A stretch of DNA of 7,033 bases from the NCBI GenBank assembly GCA_012797915.1, contig JAAZOE010000078.1, positions 1 to 7,033 on the forward strand. The letters are read 5' to 3'. Shown here one piece after another: positions 1 through 5,199 of the stretch. Below the pieces are notes generated by a model. It saw nothing but the letters and a program-made list of their open reading frames with translations, did not search any database and was not told where the DNA came from. Source of the DNA: Candidatus Zixiibacteriota bacterium. GTDB taxonomy: Bacteria; Zixibacteria; MSB-5A5; GN15; JAAZOE01. Numbering within the stretch: the first letter of the stretch is position 1; every line of letters begins with the position of its first letter. Made by a program: the position numbers and the translations under genes.

Positions 1-34
1 CCTTTGCGTCTGAATCCGCCGGCCGGCTTTTCAT
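1..34 (-). CDS. possible start of a further coupled gene, cut by the window edge
   Basis: An ATG at 34-32 overlaps the TGA that closes the preceding short frame (TGATG junction), and the frame stays open for 11 codons (MKSRPADSDAK) to the left edge. Such overlaps are typical of translationally coupled phage genes. There is no clear Shine-Dalgarno sequence, only a weak CAGGG upstream. Too little is visible to assign any product, and the region could equally be non-coding. Confidence 0.2.
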   Translation of the reverse strand, partial: MKSRPADSDAK

Positions 35-120
35 CAGACCGGCCCTGGGACAATATCCCGCCGGCGGGAGAGTTTTGCATGACGTCGTGCCCGGCAGAGG
101 CTACATCTGCCGGCAGTCAT
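34..120 (-). CDS. possible 28-residue basic peptide with a CxxC pair
   Basis: The ATG at 120-118 overlaps the stop of the 148-residue gene upstream (ATGA, 4-nt overlap), and the frame ends in TGA at 36-34. The peptide starts MTAGRCSLCRARRH and has many arginines, with Cys6 and Cys9 forming a CxxC pair that could be half of a metal knuckle. There is no strong ribosome binding site, so expression would depend on coupling to the gene before it. A strong hairpin (91-113) lies only a few codons after the start. It could be a real mini-gene, or an untranslated stretch containing the hairpin. No function is proposed. Confidence 0.28.
   Translation of the reverse strand: MTAGRCSLCRARRHAKLSRRRDIVPGPV
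91..113. repeat. 8-bp perfect inverted repeat, 7-nt loop
   Basis: CCGGCAGA at 91-98 is the exact reverse complement of TCTGCCGG at 106-113, with a 7-nt loop. On the minus strand the hairpin begins within a few codons of the possible start at 120, just after the stop of the gene ending at 117. No T-run follows on either strand, so it does not look like a normal intrinsic terminator. It may limit translation or transcription past the end of the upstream gene. A second perfect palindrome, TCCCGCCGGCGGGA, follows at 56-69. Confidence 0.5.
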
Positions 121-563
121 GATTTGAATTCGTGGTACTCTTTGTGCCCGCGGCCCCCGTGTTGGCCGGCGCGACGGCTTCTCTCGGCCGTCGCCGCCCG
201 CCATCGGGCCGTCTCGTCTTCGAAACAGCGCAACAACGTCGGCAGAGACATATCCTTCTCTGCCGGATCGATCGGGGCGTGCCCCTCGCGGAGAAACGCC
301 TGCCGCGCCCGCCGCAGGGCGACGATCCGCGCGGCCAGCCAGTCTCGCACCACGGCCGTATCATCGTTTTGTTTGGCCGCGGCCGTCAGGACCGCCATGG
401 CCTCTGTCAACGTCTGCCGCAAATCGTCAAAATCGATCAACTCGATATGCGGGGTGGCCGTATCCGCTCCCCCCGCGACGGCTGCGTCCCCTCTCGATTC
501 CAGGGTCAGTTCCTCCGCGAAATGATCCAGCCGCCGTATCAGCTGTCGAAAATCAACGGCCAT
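117..563 (-). CDS. hypothetical helical phage protein, 148 aa
   Basis: I do not recognise this protein. The start is taken as the ATG at 563-561 because GGGAGGAGG lies 6 nt upstream; a longer frame reaching 590 would bypass that site. The start lies inside the end of the upstream gene (stop at 553), an 11-nt overlap typical of coupled translation. Residues 1-22 and roughly 45-95 look like amphipathic helices, linked by an acidic, alanine/glycine-rich stretch near 25-45. The tail (about 118-148) is rich in Arg, Lys, His and Gly. There is no signal peptide, membrane span or catalytic motif. Size and position would suit a small packaging or structural accessory protein, but nothing in the sequence proves this. 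Confidence 0.72.
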   Translation of the reverse strand: MAVDFRQLIRRLDHFAEELTLESRGDAAVAGGADTATPHIELIDFDDLRQTLTEAMAVLTAAAKQNDDTAVVRDWLAARIVALRRARQAFLREGHAPIDPAEKDMSLPTLLRCFEDETARWRAATAERSRRAGQHGGRGHKEYHEFKS

Positions 564-873
564 GAACGGCCTCCTCCCTGTTGCGGTCATTCAACCGTAC
601 CATAAGGTCCACGATCCGGCGGTCGAAATCATCGCGGAGCCGGTTGAACTCGTTTTTGGTCATGATCGCCTCCTCCAGTTTCACCTCGATCCGGGTGAGC
701 TTCTTGTCCAGCAACTCCACCTCCGACCGCTCCGCTTTGGCGGCAATCGCCGTCTTCAGGCTGTTGATGGTCGACAAATGCGTCCCCAACAAATATCCCA
801 GCGTGGTGAGAATCGTCAGGACCGTGTACGCCGGACTCAGCCGTTTCCCCCAGCGCCGCCAACCGTTGGTCAT
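553..873 (-). CDS. small membrane-anchored coiled-coil protein, 106 aa
   Basis: The start is the ATG at 873-871, preceded by AAAAAAGGAGG with 4 nt spacing. A TTG start at 897 would place that ribosome binding site inside the gene and is rejected. The N-terminus is basic (MTNGWRRWGKR), followed by one hydrophobic segment at about residues 15-33, then a long charged helix (about 36-99) with regularly spaced Leu/Ile/Val consistent with a coiled coil. The expected topology is a short basic tail, one membrane span and a long soluble coiled coil. Phages carry several unrelated small proteins of this shape, including holin-associated XhlA-like proteins (span usually at the C-terminus) and Mu-type DUF2730 proteins. 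Neither can be assigned from sequence alone. It is coupled to the downstream 148-aa gene and divergent from the lipoprotein gene. Confidence 0.75.
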   Translation of the reverse strand: MTNGWRRWGKRLSPAYTVLTILTTLGYLLGTHLSTINSLKTAIAAKAERSEVELLDKKLTRIEVKLEEAIMTKNEFNRLRDDFDRRIVDLMVRLNDRNREEAVHGR

Positions 874-884
874 CGCCCCTCCTT
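865..884 (-). promoter_or_regulatory. ribosome binding site fixing the start at 873
   Basis: On the minus strand the run AAAAAAGGAGGGGCG stands directly before the ATG at 873-871. This near-perfect anti-16S match decides the start in favour of ATG over the in-frame TTG further upstream at 897. Confidence 0.75.
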
Positions 885-890
885 TTTTCG

Positions 891-896
891 TTGACA
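891..896 (+). promoter_or_regulatory. isolated TTGACA (-35-like) before the lipoprotein gene
   Basis: A perfect TTGACA lies 33 nt before the ATG at 930 in the short divergent gap. At 16-18 nt spacing no TATAAT-like hexamer is present (914-919 reads CGAACC), so this is only half a promoter. It is recorded because the lipoprotein gene has no other visible promoter and no Shine-Dalgarno sequence. Confidence 0.22.
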
Positions 897-929
897 ATGA
901 ACACTGAACTTCCCGAACCTGAACATGCT

Positions 930-1637
930 ATGAGTCATATATTCCGTTTCCTCCTCGTGGTGACCGCACTGGCTCTCGGCCTCCTGCCGGCCGGCTGCGG
1001 CGATTCCGGCGAAGAACCGACTCCCGCCGCCGGAGTCGATGGGGCCGCTCTGCTGGGCCTAACCCGCGACCACGATCTGCAATACCAGGTCTATGACAGC
1101 ACTGTGACCTATGACCCGCAGGTCATCCATTACGACACCAGCGATCTGCGCCTCGCCGTTTTGCGCGGACAGAATGATCAGGTGCGGTTGTCACTCGACG
1201 GTATCCCGCACGACCTGCTGACCATCGATCCCCTCGGCGTTCTCCATTCCGGCCAGATTCGCGCGGACGTGAACCCCAACGATACCGTTTTCTTCTATCC
1301 CACCCCGGTGATCATGCCGCGAACCTTGCCGGGCGGCGGCACCTGGACCATCCTTTCGCCCCCCTACACCGGTCTCTCCGGTGAGGAACGCCGCACCCTG
1401 CTGTTCCTGAACTACGGCTACTACACCGTGCGGAAATATCTGGGGCGGGCCGATGTCGTTCTCCCCTCGGGGTCGTACGAGGCGTATCACTGCCGGTCGG
1501 CCCTCTTTCTGGACGCCGCCGCGGTGGACACGCAGATGGTCGTGGACGAGTATTACAGTCCCTCGGTCGGCCTGGTCAAACTGGAATCGCTGGCGCCCGG
1601 ACGCGGCCGACGGGTCATCCTTATTGCCGATGATTGA
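930..1637 (+). CDS. predicted outer-surface lipoprotein, 235 aa
   Basis: The chosen start is the ATG at 930, which gives a normal lipoprotein signal: a short n-region (MSHIFR), a hydrophobic core at residues 7-19 and a lipobox-like LPAGC with the lipidated cysteine at 23. Starts further upstream (TTG 891, ATG 897) would add 11-13 charged residues before the signal. No Shine-Dalgarno sequence is visible before 930. The linker after Cys23 is Glu/Pro/Ala-rich. The rest looks like a soluble beta-rich domain ending GSYEAYHC (181-188) and YYSPSVGLVKLE (208-219). This GxY...YYxPxVGLVK pattern is seen in secreted or lipoprotein domains of the DUF3108/TapB-like kind, but the resemblance is only suggestive. 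It is the one sizeable gene on the plus strand and looks like a host-type cargo gene. Its last 17 bp overlap the convergent gene ending at 1621. Confidence 0.82.
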   Translation: MSHIFRFLLVVTALALGLLPAGCGDSGEEPTPAAGVDGAALLGLTRDHDLQYQVYDSTVTYDPQVIHYDTSDLRLAVLRGQNDQVRLSLDGIPHDLLTIDPLGVLHSGQIRADVNPNDTVFFYPTPVIMPRTLPGGGTWTILSPPYTGLSGEERRTLLFLNYGYYTVRKYLGRADVVLPSGSYEAYHCRSALFLDAAAVDTQMVVDEYYSPSVGLVKLESLAPGRGRRVILIADD

Positions 1638-2616
1638 CCCCGTCCCCGTAAAACAGATACCGCTCCATCCCGTCCAGCAACACCGGCCGGATCCATAACC
1701 GCCGCTGCCCGCCCAGTGTGAGGCCCGCGCCCGACACCTTCAGCATTATCAGCCGTCCCGTCTGTACGGCCGTCTCCAGCGCCGTTTTCTGCGTCGCCGT
1801 GCCGGGCGGTGTCGACGTGTCATCGCCGGCGAAATCGGCGATGAAACAACGTCCCAAGTTCAACAGACGGGACGAAAAATGATGGACCAACAGTCGCCGG
1901 GGAGAGCCGTTCAAGGCAAACCGCAATTCCATCGTCTCCGGTCCGGCGAGAATCTCCAGTTGATTGCCCGATGCAGTCGGAGCCGCCGCCTCCCAACCGA
2001 CTTCATCGCCGGATCGTCCCGGCAGGATGTCGATCATCACCATCGGTCCCGAGGAAGCCTCGACATCCGCCGGGGGGCGGCGGACAAGGGCAATAGCGCC
2101 GATGGCCGGCACGGTCGACCGGGACGGATTGGTCCGGCAGAACTCCAGGCGGCCATCCGGGAGTTCCACCCGGGCTTGAGACCGGTTCGCCTCCCTGACC
2201 ACGGCCGGCTGAACGTCTTCACGCGAGAAGACCATTCTTCGCACCCGACCGTCGTCTTCCTCGACAATCACCTCCAATCCGAAGTTGTATTCCCGCCAAC
2301 GGCCGTCGTCGAGATGCGCCGGCCAGGCCGCCCGGTCAACCATCTTCGGACGGAGCACCTCCAACTGTCCGTGAGGTCCTCGAGCCACCAGCCGCCGGAT
2401 ATGGTCCAGCCGCGAAGCAAACGGCTCGCCGGCAATGGCCGATCCGTCGATTTCCCGCCCATCGCAAAGGCGCAGCCGCAAGCGATGCAGGTTGACCTCC
2501 GATTCCAGAAGATGAATCAGGCCAAACCCGTTCAACCGATCCTTGCCGCGCAGGCCAAAGAGAAGAAAATCGAGATTGAACGCGGCGGCCGGTATCCGGG
2601 ACAAGATGGAAATCAC
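1621..2616 (-). CDS. hypothetical phage protein, possibly ligase-like, in frame with the protease-like gene
   Basis: This long minus frame runs from a GTG at 2616 to TAA at 1623-1621 (331 aa). No Shine-Dalgarno sequence precedes the GTG, and the frame is open back to the TGA at 2697-2695 that ends the protease-like gene, so the true N-terminus is uncertain. A CTG at 2658 has GGGGAG 6 nt upstream and is an alternative. Upstream in frame, minus 2679-2665 encodes KKDGE. Then come FNLDFLLFG (13-21 from the GTG), LRLRLCDGREI (46-56) and PFASRLDHIRRLV (65-77). The order and spacing recall ATP-dependent DNA ligase motif I (KxDG), the LDGEL strand, the FDxLxxDG segment and the following PLxxRxxxL helix. 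The LDGEL glutamate is missing here, so an active ligase is unlikely. Residues 281-324 vaguely recall the end of LigD-type phosphoesterase domains. These comparisons are inference; the safe call is an uncharacterised phage protein or the second half of a split one. Confidence 0.62.
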   Translation of the reverse strand: MISILSRIPAAAFNLDFLLFGLRGKDRLNGFGLIHLLESEVNLHRLRLRLCDGREIDGSAIAGEPFASRLDHIRRLVARGPHGQLEVLRPKMVDRAAWPAHLDDGRWREYNFGLEVIVEEDDGRVRRMVFSREDVQPAVVREANRSQARVELPDGRLEFCRTNPSRSTVPAIGAIALVRRPPADVEASSGPMVMIDILPGRSGDEVGWEAAAPTASGNQLEILAGPETMELRFALNGSPRRLLVHHFSSRLLNLGRCFIADFAGDDTSTPPGTATQKTALETAVQTGRLIMLKVSGAGLTLGGQRRLWIRPVLLDGMERYLFYGDGVNHRQ

Positions 2617-2688
2617 TCGCCGATGCGCCGATTGGGGCAGGAGTGGAGATACCGTCAGGGATAGCTCCCCGTCTTTCTTGACGACCGT

Positions 2689-2703
2689 CCCGGTTCAACC
2701 GGG
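2689..2703. repeat. perfect 15-bp inverted repeat centred on an in-frame stop
   Basis: CCCGGTT and AACCGGG flank one central base (CCCGGTTCAACCGGG on the plus strand). The TGA that ends the protease-like frame (2697-2695, minus) lies in the middle. The arms are too close to fold as a simple RNA hairpin without opening central pairs, so a DNA-level site or chance is as likely as an RNA structure. Confidence 0.55.
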
Positions 2704-3501
2704 CTGATGGGGAAAAGCGAACAGCGTCGACCAGCGGTCATCTAGAATCGCCGGATCGCCGGCCCGAAAAAGCAGAGCCCCCCGGCTGAAGCCGCCGCCG
2801 AGGCTGATTGCCGTGTCCTCTTCTCCCAGTTTGCAAAAAAGCGTCGGCGAAGTCGCCGTCCCGATATCCATCGTATCGGGATCACCGGGCGACAGCGTGT
2901 CGGTGATGCGGGTATCGGCGACCGATCCTCGGTACACCAGGGAGGTTTCCAGCACTCGTTCGATGCCGCGGTACAGAAAATGCGCGATCCGGCGGTCGCC
3001 CGAGGGCAACTCATAATCGGTGAAGGGGACATGATGGCATTGCCGGATGTCCCGGCCGCAGATGGAGCACTCGGGGAAGGAGAAGAGGAAACTGATGGAG
3101 CACTCCTTGTAGATGCCGCCGTCGATGTTGTTTCGCAGCGCCTCGGCTCCATCGCTTTCCTTCATCCAATAGAAATAAGTCTTCACCCAGACCCGGTCGC
3201 CCTCGCGGACTTTCGCGGCCTTGAAATTGCGGGCCACGGGAAGACTGTCTCGCTGATGCCCCACCATGACCGGCGCATCAATCAGAAGTTCCGTCAGCCG
3301 GTCAAGCTCCTCCTCGGCGAATCGTCCTCCCTGGCTGTTGACTTGGTCGGAGACGATATACATGGCCCGGATATGGACCTCCTCCGACCCGACCGGTTTT
3401 GGCGGTCCCACCACCCGGTTGATTTCCTTGATCAGGCCGCCGTCATAGGTCTCGTCCCGATGGGCCAGACGGGCCATCATGCATCCTGATAAATTATCCA
3501 T
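2695..3501 (-). CDS. putative prohead (capsid maturation) protease with Cys/His cluster, 268 aa
   Basis: Prohead proteases cut scaffold and capsid N-termini during head maturation. The assignment rests on an ordered set of features: APVMVGHQRDSLPVARN (76-92) with His82 as a candidate catalytic His; ECSISFLFSFPE (133-144), whose Ser135 or Ser137 sits where HK97-type proteases have their V-S-x-G-F serine strand; and VLETSLVYRGSVADTRI (183-199), resembling the family's closing E-x-S-LVY-x-GS strand. Between the last two lies C145-S-I-C148-x6-C155-H-H157, a likely metal knuckle absent from typical HK97 proteases. The start ATG at 3501 has AGGAGG about 11 nt upstream, somewhat long; in-frame ATGs at codons 8 and 9 are less favoured. 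The conserved bipartite element lies just upstream of this site. The frame continues after the TGA for a further 331+ codons. The protease call is moderately sure; catalytic residues are inferred. Confidence 0.6.
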   Translation of the reverse strand: MDNLSGCMMARLAHRDETYDGGLIKEINRVVGPPKPVGSEEVHIRAMYIVSDQVNSQGGRFAEEELDRLTELLIDAPVMVGHQRDSLPVARNFKAAKVREGDRVWVKTYFYWMKESDGAEALRNNIDGGIYKECSISFLFSFPECSICGRDIRQCHHVPFTDYELPSGDRRIAHFLYRGIERVLETSLVYRGSVADTRITDTLSPGDPDTMDIGTATSPTLFCKLGEEDTAISLGGGFSRGALLFRAGDPAILDDRWSTLFAFPHQPG

Positions 3502-3517
3502 CGTTTCACTGTCCTCC

Positions 3518-3552
3518 TATAAATGGCGCTCGACTGGACTTTACCACCAACT
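3518..3552 (-). promoter_or_regulatory. bipartite 35-bp element, copy B, upstream of the protease-like gene
   Basis: Read on the minus strand the element is AGTTGGTGGTAAA, eight variable bases, then GAGCGCCATTTATA. Both conserved boxes (13 and 14 bp) are identical to those in copy A upstream of the portal gene; only the 8-bp spacer differs. The 3' box abuts the AGGAGG ribosome binding site and ends 16 nt before the ATG at 3501. TGGTAA and TTTATA are 17 nt apart, which would fit a promoter, but transcription would then start inside or after the ribosome binding site. An operator or an mRNA-leader element is therefore at least as likely. TGGTG and CGCCA within the two boxes can pair in both copies. 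Confidence 0.65.
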
Positions 3553-3731
3553 CGGTGTTGAAATTGCGTGTTAGCCGACATTCACTCTGCAGCCGGTTGC
3601 AACGGCCGGCGGCAGAATCGTCGAAACAGGAATTTTAACCTGTTATCAATTAATGACTTGGGTTGGCGGCCCGACTGGGCCGTTTCAGGAATACCCTTTG
3701 CTGTACTGGTTGTAAGGAAAGGCGGATAATT
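3553..3731. other. gene-free AT-richer gap with dyads
   Basis: No convincing gene is seen here; it separates the protease-like unit from the terminase/small peptide junction. It contains two clear inverted repeats: AACAGG/CCTGTT (3625-3630 and 3639-3644, 8-nt loop) and CGGCCC/GGGCCG (3667-3672 and 3677-3682, 4-nt loop, followed by TTT on the plus strand). The first resembles an operator dyad. The second could fold as a short hairpin, but its T-run is too short for a confident terminator. No consensus promoter is obvious on either strand. Confidence 0.45.
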
Positions 3732-3842
3732 ATGAAAAAGGTCAGAAAATCGTTGCCGAAGGCGTTTCACTGGACGATAGCCGCCATTTTGGGCGTCACA
3801 TTTTTCATTTTGGCGATCACAATCACCTTCGCTGAGGTCTAA
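3732..3842 (+). CDS. 36-residue single-span membrane peptide
   Basis: A short plus-strand frame, ATG at 3732 to TAA at 3840-3842. It is preceded by AAGGAAAGGCGG, with GGCGG 6 nt before the ATG, a believable ribosome binding site. The peptide has a basic N-terminus (MKKVRKSLPK), then a hydrophobic stretch from about Trp14 to Phe33 and a short acidic end (AEV). This positive-inside pattern suits a one-span inner-membrane peptide or an uncleaved signal-like sequence. It is convergent with the terminase gene, with 5 nt between stop codons. Roles known for such peptides in phages (holin or antiholin, exclusion, toxin) cannot be told apart here. A chance frame is possible but less likely given the ribosome binding site and amino acid layout. 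Confidence 0.5.
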   Translation: MKKVRKSLPKAFHWTIAAILGVTFFILAITITFAEV

Positions 3843-3847
3843 TATGG

Positions 3848-5191
3848 TTACAAGGCGGTCACCCGGACCGGCAACGGTCCGGCGCCGGGGAAGACAATCC
3901 GGCTTCGTTTCGGCCAGACCGCCAGTGCCATCGCCATGACCGCGTCGAAGCGGTGGTTGTTTTCCCAGGTCACTTCCCGCATTTCCCGTTCCAGACTCCA
4001 TGTCGCCTCCCCCGGTTCGTGCTGTACGATTTCACTATAGATGATCTCGCCGCGGTTGTGCAGCAACCGCAGATGCCCCAGAAGTTCCGCCTTCTGACGC
4101 GGCGTGAACACCACCCCGATCGGATGAAGATCGGCTGTGTCCGAGACAATCACGTCCCCCAGGCCGGTGGCATCGATTACCACCATACTCCGGTATTCGG
4201 CCTGCATCTGGCGGATGGCGACGACCACGTCGCTCCAACTCCGGTTGTTGAACCGGGTGAAGGCGACCATCCGGTATGGCTTGACGGACACATCGAAGGT
4301 CATCCCGACCGTGTGGGTCTGCTTGCGGGCCAGGTCCCATCCGGAAATATATTGATGATCCGCAACGGGTCCCTCCAGCGTCTTTTCCCGCAAGGCCCGG
4401 TCGATATCCGCATTGGAGAAAACGGTCAGGGTATTGTCGACAAACTGCCCGGCGATATTCTGAGCCACCCGGTCGGGCGGCAGACAGCGCAGCCGTCGTT
4501 CCAGCGCGGTCTGCGACAGATAGGGATTGTCGCGGCTGTCGCCGAACTGGACATACCCGCGCTCCGGGTCCTTCTCCAGCTCCAGCATCTTCCGGAACAA
4601 CCAGTTCTTGCCGTTGGGGGTGGAAATCAGGTCCAGCCGTCCATCGCGGTCGGCCAGGCGCATCATGACCACATCATTGATCAGATACTCCGGATCGGAT
4701 TCGAACGCCGCTTCATCGAAAGAAAACAGATCGTAGTCGTTGCCCAGCAGGTAGGTGCCCCGGTTCTGCGTGGTGCGGGCGGTCAACACCGCCCCGTTGC
4801 CGAACACCATCTCCGGATACGGCGTTCGTTTGATCGAGGTGACCAGGGCCGACAGCACCGTGTTGCCGCGCACGATCCGGGCGGCAGCGTGGAAGATGAT
4901 ATTGGCCTGATCTTGGGTGATGGAGGCGGCCACGATCGTGTACCGGCCGCCGCCATCGTATTTCAAGGGACGAATCCTGAACATCGCCCGGTGCAGCAGC
5001 TTGATTGCCTGCACGTATGACTTGCCCCAGCGGTTGCCGGTAACCAGCAGGTTCTCCGGCCGCGTCGATCCGGCCAGCCAGGCCGCCTGACCGGGATGGG
5101 GATGGATGCCCAGAACCTTGCGGGCGAAATAGACCGGGTCATGCAACGCCTTTCGCCAACTGACCCATCCCGGCTCGAATATCTTGGCCAC
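3848..5191 (-). CDS. terL: phage terminase large subunit, 447 aa
   Basis: The DNA-packaging motor: its ATPase drives DNA into the prohead through the portal, and its nuclease cuts the concatemer. The N-terminal ATPase shows Walker A GNRWGKS (52-58), Walker B DLFSFDE (154-160, with D159 and E160) and the coupling motif LISTPNG (188-194). The C-terminal RNase H-like nuclease shows D286 in GWDLARK, D340 in VVIDATGLGD and D416 in HRFDAVMA, the expected three metal-binding acids. Length and domain order are those of a full, intact enzyme. The start is GTG at 5191, 8 nt after the portal stop, with no good Shine-Dalgarno sequence, so translation is probably coupled to the portal gene. No small terminase subunit is recognisable nearby. 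The last codons contain a strong hairpin (3863-3882). Confidence 0.97.
   Translation of the reverse strand: MAKIFEPGWVSWRKALHDPVYFARKVLGIHPHPGQAAWLAGSTRPENLLVTGNRWGKSYVQAIKLLHRAMFRIRPLKYDGGGRYTIVAASITQDQANIIFHAAARIVRGNTVLSALVTSIKRTPYPEMVFGNGAVLTARTTQNRGTYLLGNDYDLFSFDEAAFESDPEYLINDVVMMRLADRDGRLDLISTPNGKNWLFRKMLELEKDPERGYVQFGDSRDNPYLSQTALERRLRCLPPDRVAQNIAGQFVDNTLTVFSNADIDRALREKTLEGPVADHQYISGWDLARKQTHTVGMTFDVSVKPYRMVAFTRFNNRSWSDVVVAIRQMQAEYRSMVVIDATGLGDVIVSDTADLHPIGVVFTPRQKAELLGHLRLLHNRGEIIYSEIVQHEPGEATWSLEREMREVTWENNHRFDAVMAMALAVWPKRSRIVFPGAGPLPVRVTAL
3863..3882. repeat. 8-bp perfect hairpin with GCAA tetraloop at the terminase/peptide junction
   Basis: CCGGACCG (3863-3870), GCAA (3871-3874) and CGGTCCGG (3875-3882) form a perfect 8-bp stem; in plus-strand RNA the loop is a stable GNRA type. 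It lies 20 nt after the stop of the plus-strand peptide gene and inside the last codons of the terminase. No T-run follows on either strand, so it is not a canonical terminator. It could slow convergent transcription or protect a 3' end, or be a by-product of GC-rich codons. Confidence 0.4.
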
Positions 5192-5199
5192 GATCCGGG

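Noticed and set aside
4..605. Two long plus-strand frames (4-525 and 132-605) opposite the 148-aa gene
   Set aside because: No ribosome binding site at either start, and the translations are Arg/Pro/Ser-rich shadows. The minus gene has a strong ribosome binding site and coupling.
1879..2664. 261-codon plus-strand open frame opposite the ligase-like gene
   Set aside because: Composition is Arg/His/Pro/Gln-rich with no hydrophobic core pattern. The minus frame reads as a normal protein and continues the protease-like frame.
2695..2697. Genome-wide recoding of TGA to a sense codon
   Set aside because: TGA serves as a normal terminator for the genes ending at 117, 553 and 1637, so any readthrough would be local.
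3518..3523. TTTATA in the bipartite element as an archaeal TATA box
   Set aside because: Both genes have GGAGG sites almost touching it and the window has a bacterial lipoprotein signal, so an archaeal promoter is not needed or supported.
3582..4001. 139-codon minus frame overlapping the terminase end and the gap
   Set aside because: It covers the terminase 3' end in another frame, has no ribosome binding site, and its translation is low in hydrophobics.
4176..4184. TTACCACCA, part of the bipartite element, inside the terminase gene
   Set aside because: Only a 9-bp match without the second box; a chance match in coding sequence.
3953..5020. 355-codon plus-strand open frame opposite the terminase
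   Set aside because: It is antisense to a gene with all terminase motifs intact; its His/Gln/Arg/Gly-rich translation lacks any domain, as expected for a shadow in GC-rich DNA.
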